DNA of 64,000 nt from Ditylenchus dipsaci (taxonomy: Eukaryota; Nematoda; Chromadorea; Rhabditida; Anguinidae): the NCBI GenBank assembly GCA_004194705.1, contig SADC01001297.1, forward strand, positions 551,079 to 615,078, written 5' to 3'. The notes below the pieces were generated by a model. The model worked only from the letters and a program-made list of their open reading frames with translations. It had not been told where the DNA came from and ran no database searches. The translations under genes were made by a program, and so were the position numbers. Position 1 is the stretch's first letter, and the number at the start of each line of letters is the position of its first letter. Shown here in pieces: positions 9,008 to 20,516 of the stretch.

Positions 9008-11803
9008 CAGTGTTTCCGAAAATAACACCTACACCTACACATACTCAACAGTATGCCTACACTTGAAACATACCCTACACCTACACCTACACTTGAAACT
9101 AATCATACTCTACACCTACACGTACACTTAAAATGAAGCATACACCTACACCTACACATACACTTGAAATGAAACATACCCTACACTTACACCTACTGTT
9201 TGGCATACTGTACGATAACAAAACGTTTAAGTGTTAGCGTACTGTTTGCCGTACTGTACGGTAAAAGTCTTTATCGTACTGTTTGGCAAACTGTTCGTTA
9301 AGTGTTTAGCGTACAGTTTGTCGTACTGTTTTCTATGCTGAGATGTCTGGTTGCACACTTCTATGTCTTTCTTCAAGATTTTTCTGCATCCTTGTATATT
9401 TTCAGGAACATGTCAGCTCCAAATTCTTCTCCTCGTTCAATCGGCAAGAAAGATGGAGTACGCCGTCGCGATGATATTAAATTCACAGTGGAACAAGATA
9501 TAGATGGAAAGCAAAGTGCCCGTTGCGGTGAATGTACTAAAGTGGATATCACGTTTTGATTTACTAAATTATGTCTTACTGAGTATTTAGATCCTCTCAT
9601 GTCACAAAATGTCATTGAGCGCCATTGGAGAACAATGCACAAGGACAAATCATTGCCCTCAAAAAAAATCTGTTCCAGCTTTGAAGTCAGTAAGAATAGT
9701 GCACTAGACTCGAAGTATGTCGCCTGATTATTTTTTGTAATGAAATGTTTCGGCTTAGGCTCCAAAAAATTCAGTTTGCTTTATCGAACGTCATTGCTAT
9801 ACCGTCCATGTCCGTGAAAATTATTTTGCATCCTCTCGTGCGTGCGCTGTTCCGGTCTCTTAATCCGAATTATGAGGTTGATTTTTTTGAAAACGTCACC
9901 TATATAACTTTGAAAAATTTCAAGCTGCCGAATAGCTTTTCGGCTTTGAAAATCTTTTGATGAATAGAGGAGAACAAATAACATGCAAAATTAAAAAAGA
10001 ACTGAGAAATGTGGCACAAAGATGCTCATTGACATGCGACATTTGGACGGATAAGAGCTTGAAGCATGCTTACCTAGGTAGAGCAATGTATCCATTGAGA
10101 CCGAATGCATGTCAATTTTAGGCGTAACTCTTCATGTTTGTGATGGGAACGGAATATTGCGCCGCGTCTTTCTCGGTCTCTGCGAATTGAATGGGTCTCA
10201 TACTGGAACTGCGATGCGCCGTGAACTTAACAAGATGCTGGCTGAATATGGACTATCTATGAAAGATGTCTTCAAAGTAATCACCGACGGTGCTAGCAAT
10301 ATGGCAAACGCGTTTAGGGATGTCTTCTCTGGTGAGATACAATTTTTGTGATCTGAAAATATACTGAGGCAGAAGTTTCAGTGGAAGTAATGATTCAGTA
10401 CCTGGAGGATTACAATGAGGAAGAAACAGAGAAAGCAGACGAAGTTAGTTCAGATTGCAGAAATTCCGTGTTGTCTATCGAGTAAGATAACTTTTTTTCT
10501 GTACGCATGCGCACGACTCTGAACTTAGACTCTGAACTCATTTTCAGATCTGCGTTTCCATTGCGTGTCAAATGCTTTGCTCATGATATCCAGCTAGTTA
10601 TTGTGGAAATGTTCAAAAACTATGTAGTTCCAAACACAGGCTACGGAAAAATGATGACTCTCATTGGCCAGTTTAGAAAATCACATACTGCTATCAAGGT
10701 ACGTTCATCAAACCTCCTGCCAAATACAAAGGTTTGTTTATTGTAGGAACTATCGGATGCTACGGGAAAAATTCTGGTTATGGGATGTAAAACTCGCTGG
10801 GCGTCACAAATAGCTGTCATTCAAAGATTTCTTGAAGTTCAAGAAGATGTTTCAACTATCGCAGCTTCAAAAACTGGAAAATTCTTTCAAAAGCTGATTT
10901 GCAGGTTAGATGATTTATGTGGTGACGTAAATTTAACGAGCTCTCCGTTAAGTTTCTACGCGAATGAAGGTTTTTGTGGAAATTCTTCGAAGAATACAGA
11001 CTGAAAAAAGATGTCTCTATTTCTTACTGCTATGGATACCTGAAAGCAGTCTACAAATCTCTTGATAAATTAGAAGTATTTGATATTTTCTTAATTTTAG
11101 TTATTGTATGTGCTTTTTTAGATGGATCCAGCTTCGATGGAACCAGCGAAAAGTCTTTGTCTAATACTGAACAGTCGGTTCGATCGTGTGATGAATTCCC
11201 AATCTGCCGATTTTGATCCGATTTACCTCATCGCCACTGTCCTTGATCCGAATAATGCGTGCCGTCTTAATGAAGATGATTCTAAATCAGCTCTTTTCTA
11301 GAATAATATATTATAACTACCTTGTTGCACTGTAGATTTAGCCCACATTACATCAAGACGTCTTAACCGGTTTTGCATGACAGTCAGTAGAGGAGAATAG
11401 TTTGGCGCTGACATATTTCTGAAAAAGGAACGAAAATACAGAAAAGATACAAACAGTACAGTACAGTGTAGAAAACAGTACGACAAACTGTACTCTAAAC
11501 ACTTAACGAACAGTTTGCCAAACAGTACGATAAAGACTTTGTACCGTACAGTACGGCAAACAGTACGCTAACACTTAAACGTTTTGTTGTCGTACAGTAT
11601 GCCAAACAGTAGGTGTAGGTGTAGGGTATGTTTCATTTCAAGTGTATGTGTAGGTGTACGCTTCATTTTAAGTGTACGTGTAGGTGTAGAGTATGATTAG
11701 TTGAAGTGTAGGTGTAGGGTATGTTTAGTTTTGGTGTTAGTGTAGGTCTAGGGTTTGATTGCAGGTGTAGGTGTTACTGTAGGTGTTGTTTTCGGAAACA
11801 CTG
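9008..11803 (+). mobile_element. hAT transposon with CACCTA-array TIRs
   Basis: Ends CAGTGTTTCCGAAAA and TTTTCGGAAACACTG. Each TIR is ~410 bp, opening with an ACACCTACACCTA array (9020-9200; mirrored 11600-11790) followed by unique sequence. The right TIR even repeats the start-codon region of the transposase. Flanks are G-runs, so the TSD cannot be judged. Confidence 0.85.
9412..11301 (+). pseudogene. hAT transposase, broken
   Basis: Segments in order: start MSAPNSSPRSIGKKDG with a BED-finger-like VRRRDDIKF...ARCGEC (9412-9559); SLTCDIWTDKSLKHAYLG (~10022-10078), the hAT 'T-x-D-x-W-T' block; VFKVITDGASNMANAFRD (10270-10320) with the second catalytic Asp; SAFPLRVKCFAHDIQLVI (10548-10605); DFDPIYLIATVLDPN (11210-11255). 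The C-terminal hATC dimerisation domain is missing, and several introns or frame breaks lie between segments. A paralogue lies in 14204-17148. Confidence 0.85.
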
Positions 11804-11927
11804 GGAGGGGGGGGGGGAGTAGTTAATAGAGTTTTTACGGTAATAATTTTTCTGTTAAGCGCCTATGTTAGGCGCCTATTTGATAGGGATTTTTTCGCTA
11901 CTCGATTTGAATATCTTCAAGGGACTA

Positions 11928-12135
11928 CGATTTTGACTTCGAATTACTTCGACTTCGATTTCGACTTCGAATTTGTTCGACTTCGAGTTCGACTTCGAAT
12001 TCGTTCGACTTCGATTTCGACTTCGACTTCCTTCGACTTCGATTCCGACTTCGATTCAAATTACTTCGACTTCAATTTCGACCTCGCTTCGATTTAGCTT
12101 TAGACTTCGATTCGACTTCGATTTTGAAAACACTG
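11928..12135. repeat. GACTTCGA tandem array ending in CACTG
   Basis: About 200 bp of degenerate GACTTCGA units, finishing TTTTGAAAACACTG at 12135. This looks like a lone right end of another CAGTG-type element with its own array unit. No left end is seen nearby. Confidence 0.65.
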
Positions 12136-12355
12136 CCCCCTCCACAGTTTGTCAAAATTTAAAAGTCTCAAACTCGCTGTGGCATTCTGTTTTGTACGGA
12201 ATTTGATTTTTTTTCTTATTCTTACGTGAAAAATTGTCGCTTTTTTTTTTCAATTTTTGCTTTTTCATTTTTTTATTATATAAAATTTGCAATAGCTCAA
12301 TTAAAAAATTTCGAAATTGACCCGAAAATGATCCAGTTCTCAGTCAAGTGATGGA

Positions 12356-12960
12356 GTGTATCTCGAATGGGTGGCCAAAGTCTGCACAGTCGGAAAGTGC
12401 AGTCGGCGTCAGCATCTTTCAGTGGTTTATGGCTGTTTGGTGCTCAACAAGCGTGTGGTTGCGCCGGCTAGCAATCGTCATCAAGTGCTGGAGATGCTCC
12501 AGGAAGGTCATCAAGGGATGAGTCGGATGAAAAGGTTGGCAAGATCTCAATTCTTTTGGCCGAAGATAGAAGAAAAAATCGAACTGCGAGTCGCCGTCTG
12601 CAGTGAGTGTGCCTAGCAAGCCCAAGCTCCACTGAAACAGCCTCTGAAGTCGTCTTCTGTTTCAGTCAAGCCGTCGCAAGAAGCGTTAGATGTGGGGCTC
12701 AGTTCATTCAGTCGTCAAAAGCCAGTCGTTCCAGTACAAGAGGCAGCTCACGATGAAGCTCTGGTGGATCAGCTCGAAGATGTTCCTCTGGCTCAGCCTT
12801 CTTGAGTGTCTACTGCTCGTTCTCCTCTGATGGTGCAAACGCCTGTGGTGGAACCAGTGCTTCCTCAAACAGTTCGTCTCTCAGCAAGGGCCCCGAAGCG
12901 TAGAATGCTGCTGCAGCCCAGTGGAAAGAAGAGCTACAAGAAGGAGCCTCCTAATAAATG
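12356..12960 (+). pseudogene. Gypsy/Ty3 integrase zinc finger plus pol tail, internally deleted
   Basis: 12356-12616 encodes the integrase H2C2 zinc-binding domain (EGHQGMSRMKRLARSQFFWP...CSECA; two His and two Cys in correct spacing). After a stop it jumps to a Pro/Gln/Ser-rich C-terminal tail ending KKSYKKEPPNK and TGA at ~12959. The integrase DDE core is missing, so this is a deleted copy. Confidence 0.8.
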
Positions 12961-12986
12961 AAATCTCAGTCCACCCAACCCGTTGT

Positions 12987-12997
12987 ACGGAGGAAGG
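12987..12997 (+). other. Polypurine tract
   Basis: CGGAGGAAGG directly abuts the TG of the LTR, the usual place of the plus-strand primer for LTR-retrotransposon replication. Confidence 0.6.
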
Positions 12998-13164
12998 TGT
13001 TGTATAGCGTGATTTGTATCACAATAGTTGTCTCGCAGTGATATGTTATTCTGTTAGTATATAAGGTCTGAACGTCTATGTTCAGGATCAGTTTGTGCCC
13101 GAATACAGCTATTTAGAAGTTGTCTATCTCTCATCTCTTTCTAGCTTTTCCCCAGGATACAACA
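12998..13164 (+). mobile_element. 3' LTR of the Gypsy remnant
   Basis: Begins TGTTGTATAGC and ends GGATACAACA (terminal TGTTGTAT/ATACAACA). It contains TATATAAGG (TATA box) near 13057. 167 bp. The 5' LTR is not in the window. Confidence 0.75.
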
Positions 13165-13264
13165 CAATGTTAGATTTGCGAGACAATTGACTCAGAGTCG
13201 ATTGACTCGCAAAAAAAATTTTTACTCTTTTGAGTTGACTCGATGAGTCATATGGACAACACTG

Positions 13265-13300
13265 GTCCCAGGTTCAATTCCACTGGGTGCACACACTATT
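13265..13300 (+). repeat. SINE-like repeat, right half
   Basis: Continues 5575-5623 after the 8-bp duplication. GGTTCAATTCCACTGGGTGC has a tRNA B-box. Confidence 0.6.
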
Positions 13301-13461
13301 TGTTTTGCTCTATCTTTTATCAACTTTGCTGACTTCTAGGGTCAAAAACTATCGAGCAATCGATTGCAACCTTTTCCTGCACTGTTTCACTGTCACGAAA
13401 CGTACTTATTTTGGGATTTCATGGAAAATGACAGAATTATGTAGGATGGCATCGAATTGGA

Positions 13462-13734
13462 GGCACTACCAGAAATTAACACAATTGATTATAGCACAAA
13501 TTGATTATGACACAATTGGTTATAACTAGACCGAGTTTTCGGCCACAGTGAGCCGTGTTTGCGTAATAAATTGTATGTAATAGCAAGCCGTGTTTACGGT
13601 ATGTGTTACGGATAAGAATGCAGACACGGATACAAATATTTCTAAAGAGCCCATGAGAACTAATCTGTGTTATAATCGATTCGTGTCATAATCAATTTGT
13701 GCTATAATCAATTGTGTTAATTTCTGGTAGTGCC
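13462..13734. mobile_element. hAT-type MITE, GGCACTACC ends
   Basis: Ends GGCACTACCAGAAATTAAC and complement, flanked by exact 8-bp TSDs GAATTGGA (13454-13461 and 13735-13742). Subterminal ACACAATTGATTATAG-like repeats. 273 bp, no coding capacity. Confidence 0.92.
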
Positions 13735-14051
13735 GAATTGGACATCGTCGAATGTTTTTTCAACTCTAGCTCAAACTAAATATTACTTTTTCTTTCGTGT
13801 GATAACTCAAATGAAAGTCTGGAGTCTTGGCTATATTATAGTACATGAAACGTGTAAATTGTATTAAAAAAAGTCAGAAAATATCAACCAACCCAGTAAA
13901 GGAGGAACCCTAAAAACGATCGATTTACAAGAATTTATCCTATTTTAGCTGAATATAAGCTCTAGTAGGTGTGAAAGCCTGAGAAGATGATTTTATTGGA
14001 AAGCCAAGAGTGTCAGGATCATTTGATACTTAACTTGTGAAGTAAAGAATG

Positions 14052-14140
14052 TCAAAAAAAAGGTATTCAGCCAGTGGAAGTCGAACCTTTGTCCTAGGCG
14101 ATGCGTATAGAAAGTTCCCCCTCCCTTTAATAGCGTGGGC
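14052..14140 (-). repeat. SINE-like repeat copy
   Basis: Reverse complement reads GGGGGAACTTTCTATACGCA then GGTTCGACTTCCACTGGC, the same order as 5575-5623 plus 13265-13300. Confidence 0.6.
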
Positions 14141-14699
14141 ATGCCTTTTTGGGTCCACCCCGATTGATCATCGGCCAATTGATCTCCGGCCGTTGGTTCC
14201 CAACAGTGTTTTCACAAATCACAGTCACACTCACACTCACCCCACAGTGAGGGTCACACCTCATTTCTTACTCACAATCACACTAAAATAACACACACAT
14301 TTGATGTGAGTGTGATTTTAGTGTGATTTTGATTTTTAGTTTGAGTGTGATTTCAAGTGTGAGTGGGATTTTAGTGTGAGTGTGACTGTGAGTGTGATTT
14401 TAGTGTGATGTGAGTGAGATTATCACAGTGAGACAATGTGAGTGTGATTTTCGTCTCACAGTGTGATTTTTCATCTCAGTGTAGAATTTTTATCTCTAGT
14501 TAGTTATTCCGATTCCAGATACTATCATAAATTGAATCCTCAGTCCAATATACCGTAGCTTTCTGTTTTGTCTTTTCGATCTTCATTTATCTCTACATAT
14601 TGTCAAGTTGTAGATATTTTGTAGCTCTTCAATTGTGACTGCAAAGCGAAAATATAGCTATCCATCTTTTAATTTTTTATTTATCTTTTTTGAATCACA

Positions 14700-15942
14700 T
14701 TACATGCTTTCACGTAATGGATTAAAATAGACAACTAACTGTGCATTCAATAATTCAAAGGATGCTCTGTTTCTGTGGGTTGTTGTAGCCCGTCCAGCCT
14801 GAGAAAATATTTGCTCGATTGTTGCACTCGTAGCCAGAATCGAGAAAAATTCGAGCGCGAATATCGCAATTGGCTTCAAGTCCTAAACCATAGAACTAAA
14901 CCGCAATACATGTCTTTAAAAGCTTGCTTACTGAATTCAGAAATGAGGTCCAGTATTTCAAAGAATCAATGGAATCGCCCGCAGAAAAGTTTGCACTGAG
15001 AACTCTGTTCATCATCTCCATTAGCACGGAATTTGGCGAAGTTTTCGATCTAATTTTTTGACCAGGCTTGTTTTCGGTGATCACCTTTCCCAATAATTGA
15101 TCAAGCGTAGAATTCATTTGGCGATGAAAAGAGTTGTCTAATTGCTGAGGGCTTACATCCGAGCCTATTTTAACACAGACTAAAATTACAAGACCATAGA
15201 CTTTCGATTTACCAGATTTTGAATTTCAAACAAATAAATAAAGCAAAAATATACCTGAAACTTGGCCAGAGATCTGTATGTGGCCTTGAGATTTTCATAA
15301 CACCGAGAAATTGAAGCTTTTTTTCACAATGAACTCTGCATAGTACATTGATAAATATTTGTATCAGTACATAGAGATCTTGAAAGAGCTAGCGAAAAAA
15401 AATTTATTGCATGTAATTTTCGAGCTTCAAAGACTTACATTCATCTCAGATTCAGTAGGGTATTCCAGTTTTTGCGCTGAGCTATTGCACCGGCAGAATG
15501 TTGAAACTTTCCTATAAGATGCAGAGTATAGAGTGTAGAGCAGCCGTCATGTGATCCAACACAACCTTTGAATAACTGCATAATAACCAACTTCAAGCCG
15601 TAGGCAAAGCATCCTACTCGCAAAGGAAACGCAGAGCTGAAAGCTATACGGAGGATGACATACAACATACTGGAAAAGAACTAACTGAATTGAAAGCTCG
15701 AGTGTAGGGTTAGAGTCACTAAGTTGTTCTTCGTCATCAAAACTATCGTTCTATTCTTATTCTGGCAGCCACTGCAAGCAAACGTCAACTGAAATATGAA
15801 AAATTGAGAAAAAGTAATCGATCATTTTTGCACCTGGGGCCGTAGTAACAATCGTAGTAACAACTTCCGTGGCTAAAAGTGGAATATCTCGGAGTTCAGT
15901 CCACTTTTTGAATAGTAGTTTTTTGCAAACAAAAAAAGACAA
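14700..15942 (-). pseudogene. hAT transposase, middle and hATC domain
   Basis: Exon 14882-14700 encodes the hATC dimerisation domain: ATSATIEQIFSQAGRATTTH then LLNAQLVVYFN and a stop. Upstream exons include SLKYWTSFLNSVSKLL (~14950) and SAFPLRVGCFAYGLKLVI (15630-15575), paralogous to SAFPLRVKCFAHDIQLVI of the hAT at 9008. The N-terminal part is cut by the palindrome at 15837. Confidence 0.82.
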
Positions 15943-16620
15943 GTTTTATCTTCAGATTTTATTACAATAATCTAAATCGCTGATCGGTAACCAGAGCTAG
16001 CACTAAATGCAAAAAAATATCCGCAGCTGCGGATATTTTTTGACCTGTGAGGCTAAAAATCAAATTTATCGTACAGGTTTGAGCTGATTGTGATGATGTT
16101 TTACTTGGTTTGTAGCCTAGATTATAAGGAACATTTTGGTGGTTTAAAAAGTATTTTCGGCTTTACCAAACTTTAAATATTACTGAAAGTGCCTCTAAAT
16201 ATTGAATTTGAAAAGTTAGCTTAGTCTATCCACGGATAATTTTCCGAACTCTATATTTAGAGGCACTTTTAGTAATATTTTAAGTTTGGTAAAGCCGAAA
16301 ATACTTTTCAAACCACCAAAATGTTCCTTATAATCTAGGCTGCAAACCAAGTGAAACATCATCACAATCAGCTCAAACCTGTACGATAAATTTGATTTTT
16401 AGCCTCACAGGTCCAAAAAATATCCGCAGCTGCGGATAGTTTTTTGCATTTAGTGCTAGCTCTGGTTACCGATCAGCGATTTAGATTATTGTAATAAAAT
16501 CTGAAGATAAAACTTGTCTTTTTTTTGTTTGCAAAAAACTACTATTCAAAAAGTGGACTGAACTCCGAGATATTCCACTTTTAGCCACGGAAGTTGTTAC
16601 TACGATTGTTACTACGGCCC
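15837..16620. mobile_element. 784-bp near-perfect palindrome inside hAT
   Basis: The arms start GGGCCGTAGTAACAATCGTA and pair along almost the whole length to the complement at 16620, with a loop of about 50-60 bp near 16215-16255. Each arm contains its own palindrome AATATCCGCAGCTGCGGATA (16016-16035 region and its partner near 16425-16443). No coding sequence. It interrupts transposase code. Confidence 0.9.
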
Positions 16621-17148
16621 TGATGCCACATATTTAAATGCCTCGAGCATATTACTTCTACCATCTGTGACTATCTTGAAGATTCTACGAAAGGGGATTA
16701 TGTATTTATCTAGAAGTTTTCAGTCTGCAAACGACAAAAATTCGTCAAAAATAGCTCAACTCTTGACACTGACTGCACTTCCACTCGATTTCGCCAGAAG
16801 AGTCTTCTTCTTTATGAAATTTGTCCCATGTTTCATTGCGCCGGGAAATGGGTAAAAAAAATAAAAAGTGGGTGAAAAAATATCACACTGAGATGAAAAA
16901 TCACACTGTGAGACGAAAATCACACTCACATTGTCTCACTGTGATAATCATACTCACATCACACTATAATCACACTCAAAGTCACACTCACACTAAAATT
17001 CCACTCACACTTAAAATCACACTCACACTAAAAATCACAATCACGCTAAAATCACACTCACATCAAGTGTGATTTTAGTGTGATTGTTAGGTTCACTGTG
17101 ATTTTGTGGTGTGAGTGTGAGGTGTGACTGTGATTTTTGAAAACACTG

Positions 17149-17830
17149 ATCCCAGACCAATTTAAAAAATGTCATGTCATTTCATCAGTATTCATTCAAA
17201 TGAGCAACAAACAAAATACAACCGTAGTGTTATCGGACACCTGGTTGAGTAATACCACCTGAGTTATCCTGAGTACTACAACCTGAAGAGCGCGTTAACA
17301 CGAGAAAGGTGGACTGTAACTTTTGACTACCTGGGGTATCAGACCTGCTAAGCACGAATATCGCGAAATCAGACCCCTGAACTTGTGTGCAGTGCCCTTA
17401 ATTACCCCGATTTTCAAAACAACTCTTTGAAAAATGGACTGCTTTTTCTTAATGCTGGTGAGCAGTGAAATTTCCTGGCGCAGAATTTTCTTTCATGCTC
17501 ATGAAAAAGCCCTTTGTCTGGGCTTTCTAATGGTATGTCGTTTGTCTACATATGAAACCATTGGAATGGAATCACATATGAAACAACATTAAACCCGAAA
17601 TTTTCCCACTTGACAAAAGTCTGCTCAAGACATGTCATATCGCCGTTCAACTTCATGATGCACGGTCAATACTTGTGGAGGGTGGTCAGCACGTCTCCAA
17701 AAAGAGACGTGGTCAGCACGTCTCCAAGTCGAGATGTGTGCGAGAAACCTCTATCTTGAACTATAGCACAGAAATAGTCAAAATTGCATCGACATTTTTT
17801 GAATTTTTTTGGTTCAAGTTATCTTTGTGG
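17149..17830. other. Unassigned stretch
   Basis: Only a short direct repeat GTGGTCAGCACGTCTCCAA (17671-17727) is seen; no gene. Confidence 0.4.
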
Positions 17831-17834
17831 CCTG

Positions 17835-18075
17835 TGTAATAGACGGACATGCCGTCTATTTTTCAACCCCTGAAAATCATGAAATAGTCATACGGTAATT
17901 AATAGCCTCTAACAACGGACCATTCCCATTTTTAAAGTCTGTATCTCAGTGCAGAGAAATTATTTTGCAAATCTATTTATTGCATTCATTAACTACCACG
18001 AGCTATATTGATTCCGCTTTTTAGATTTTCACCCGAAAAACTCGAGATCGTCCCAAATTTCACGGATCTTCAGGG
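17835..18075. repeat. Pogo-type MITE fragment
   Basis: Contains GACATGCCGTCTATTTTTCA and GTCTGTATCTCAGTGCAGAG, motifs of the CCGTATTT family, but lacks clean ends. Confidence 0.5.
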
Positions 18076-18402
18076 GTTTTAAAAATAAACAAAAAAATAT
18101 GATAGGTTTCACTGATGCCTCATAATCATGTTATATACTAGCATAGAAGTGAAATGAAAATCCCGTTGGAATTTGGGAGATACAAAATTCAAATACAACC
18201 GTGAAAATTTGCATTTTTTAATTTTCATTTTTTCTCATTTTCTAAAAACCTACCCACCATAGCTGAACTATTGCCTCTAATTCCTGCGCCACCTATTCTA
18301 CATATGGCTCCCGTTTCATTCATTATCAGTTTGTACACCTTCAGTATTTGTTTTAGCCTTGCCTGAATTCCTGGGTAGCACTACATGAATACCATCACTT
18401 GT

Positions 18403-19229
18403 ATATCCCTTTTTGCCGGTTGGCCATATTTTGGCCAATTATAAAAGTGATCCAAAAAAAGACTAATTGGTCACGTTCAGACATTTTTTTTTCCAGAAGA
18501 TAAAGAAAAAGTTTCCTAACATTTTAGTGCCCAAACAACAGAAGATGAGATAAACGAACATTGCTAAAAATTAACCAAAAGTTGTATTTTCGGCAATTTC
18601 CTATGACGCGATTTTGTAACTTTATTTGATTTAGTTAACCAATAATTTCATTCACACCATGCTTTTTACGTATGCAATTATAAAGTACTATTCCTGCAGA
18701 TAACAATGCATTTTTATTTGCAAGTGCTGAAATATAAAAGCCATATTTTTGGAGCAATGATAATCGTGGCCATATTTTGGCCAACCGGCTCAACGCGGTA
18801 ATTTTTAAAAAAACTCGAAAAAATATTATTTTTTTATCTATTCATCGCTTTTCCTTGCTATTTTTATTCAGTTTTCTTCTGTTGATCACGACCTTATTTC
18901 AATGCTGTATGGACACTCATTAATATGCAAAAGAAAGCTTACTAAAGTAGCTACAAAATGAGCTCAATATCATAGCTTAATCATGTAAGTGCTGAAAAAT
19001 ATGAATAAAAATACAAAACAAAAATACAAAAAACAAAAATTAGTGTAAAAATAATTAAGCCACAGTAAAAACAACCGCTTCGAGCCGGTTGGCCAAAATT
19101 TGGCCGATTCCTAGTTCAACTTTTCTGGAATTTTTTTTCTGCCATTGTTACTTTCATCCCTGGTTTCTTCATAGAAATGCGAAAATCTATTAAAAAGAGG
19201 CATCCCAGAGAGGCCTGCAAAAGGGATAT
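18403..19229. repeat. Possible TIR element with GGTTGGCCATATTTTGGCC motifs
   Basis: The ends TATCCCTTTTTGC and GCAAAAGGGATA pair. The palindromic motif GCCGGTTGGCCAAAATTTGGCC (and variant) occurs near 18415, 18770 (inverted) and 19085. The interior is AT-rich without a gene. Confidence 0.4.
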
Positions 19230-19269
19230 GACAACCCTGGGTACCATCACCTGCTTATCATCACCTAAA

Positions 19270-19410
19270 TCAGAGCAGGTATTCAGAGAGGTATTCAGAC
19301 CTGGATCTTGGAGCAGTATCAGGGATAATCTTTGATCTGTGAATCACAGACTGTGATCCGTATTCAGCGGTCAGATCAGGATTAGGGATAATTTCTGATC
19401 CTTAATCCCA
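19270..19410. repeat. Fragment of the GCAGGTATTCAGACC family
   Basis: GAGCAGGTATTCAGAGAGG followed by GATCxxGATC-type repeats, matching the ends of the element at 45962-52075. Confidence 0.55.
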
Positions 19411-19419
19411 AAATTTGTT

Positions 19420-20500
19420 TTTCGAGCTCAAAAAACAAGCATGAACCCGTCCTAAAATACATTGGCCTATCCTACCTCTAAGTGTGCTGAAATATCAAAA
19501 AGCAAAAAATTGAATTCCCGCATTTATTTTTGGCGAAATTGATGTGAACGAAATATCTATGACCGGTATGTAAGCGTTTGTTCACTTTTAGTTTTTTCCA
19601 GCATTTTCCTTATCAGCCTTTTCACAGCATACATGTTTCGGCGCGTCCTGACGTGCGCTGGCCTATCCTAGGCTTATGCCTGAGTTACAAAAAATTCAAA
19701 AAATGCACAAAAATCAGAAAAAATATAATCCGAAAAGGTGCGAATTGAAAGAAAATAGAAAAAATAACGCCACTTTTTATGATTCATATTTATGTTTTGC
19801 AATCGCTAACACAAGAAATTCTGAATCTAATTCTCACTGGTTCACTATATAGCTTTATTATTATAGTAAAAAAATGCGCTTGCCAAAATACTTCTCATAC
19901 AGCAAAAATCCTCGAAATGTTGCGTGTCGAATGAGGCATTTTTTCTCCTAGTTAGATATACTTTTGATGCACTAGACCCCGGAAAACGTAAAATGGACTA
20001 ATTAGGGTGGTATTCAGAAATTCATTCACACCAATTGAAAACTATTACTAAAGAAGCATATATTAGGAGTGCTTTTTTCTACAACTTTTAGAAATTTACT
20101 TAGTCAGTTAGTAGCTTGTTAGAAAGCTGAGATCTAGAGCTACAAGGTTCTTCACAAAAGTTGATTTGAAAATCAGCGGAAACAAATTTCTGGCAGGAAA
20201 AGAAGCATTTCGGGCAGAAAAAGCTATTTCAGAGTCGAAAAGTATTTTAACCAATGATAAATATATTCCTATATATTTTTTAGCCATAGAACTCAGCGAG
20301 TTTGACTCACTCACTAATAAGGTGTTCGCTCAGTGGGATTACAGCAGTCACCTAGCTAGCAGAACCTAGGCGATGCGTATATGAATGTCTCATCCCTTTT
20401 TTAAGAGAATGTTGACCCTGTTAACTAAAATTATTAAATTCTTCGTCTTTATAAAAACCTTTTTATTGAAAGCTGAACCAGAATAAAATTAGAATTTCAC
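19420..20500. other. Non-coding, AT-rich
   Basis: 20350-20400 carries a SINE-like fragment (TAGGCGATGCGTATA). Otherwise nothing is recognised. Confidence 0.4.
20462..20467 (-). terminator. PHAX poly(A) signal
   Basis: AATAAA on the minus strand, about 50 nt past the PHAX stop codon. Confidence 0.6.
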
Positions 20501-20516
20501 AGAAAAATACGTATCC

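Larger units (their letters stand above)
5880..11840. mobile_element. Mariner-type non-autonomous element, split by insertions
   Basis: The ends CCGTATAAACTCTATTAACC and GTTAATAGAGTTTTTACGG are flanked by TA. Internal inverted arms 5898-5962 and 8936-9005 also pair (AATCGTGTTCTTGGCATTGTG and complement). The element was later broken by the insertion 5965-8866 and by the hAT at 9008-11803, which landed in its G-run. Confidence 0.6.
5624..13264. mobile_element. 7.6-kb hAT-type composite element, CAGTG ends
   Basis: Begins CAGTGTTGTC and ends GGACAACACTG, with exact 8-bp duplications GTCCCAGG at 5616-5623 and 13265-13272, the TSD length of hAT elements. Subterminal regions on both sides carry palindromic GACTCGCGAGTC-type repeats (5640-5785 and 13175-13250). 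The interior consists mostly of later insertions: a mariner-type element, a GGCTGTACGAA element, PIF/Harbinger, another hAT and a Gypsy remnant. No transposase clearly its own was found. Confidence 0.8.
14204..17148 (-). mobile_element. hAT transposon with TCACACTCACAC-array TIRs
   Basis: Ends CAGTGTTTTCACAAATCACA and complement. TIRs are ~290-bp arrays of GTGAGTGTGATTTTA-like units (14220-14490; 16880-17140). Flanking octamers (GTTCCCAA / ATCCCAGA) are not duplicates, so the element may be old or rearranged. The minus strand encodes hAT transposase, interrupted by a 784-bp palindrome. Confidence 0.85.

Noticed and set aside
14196..17156. 8-bp TSD for the hAT at 14204-17148
   Set aside because: Flanking octamers GTTCCCAA and ATCCCAGA match at only four positions.
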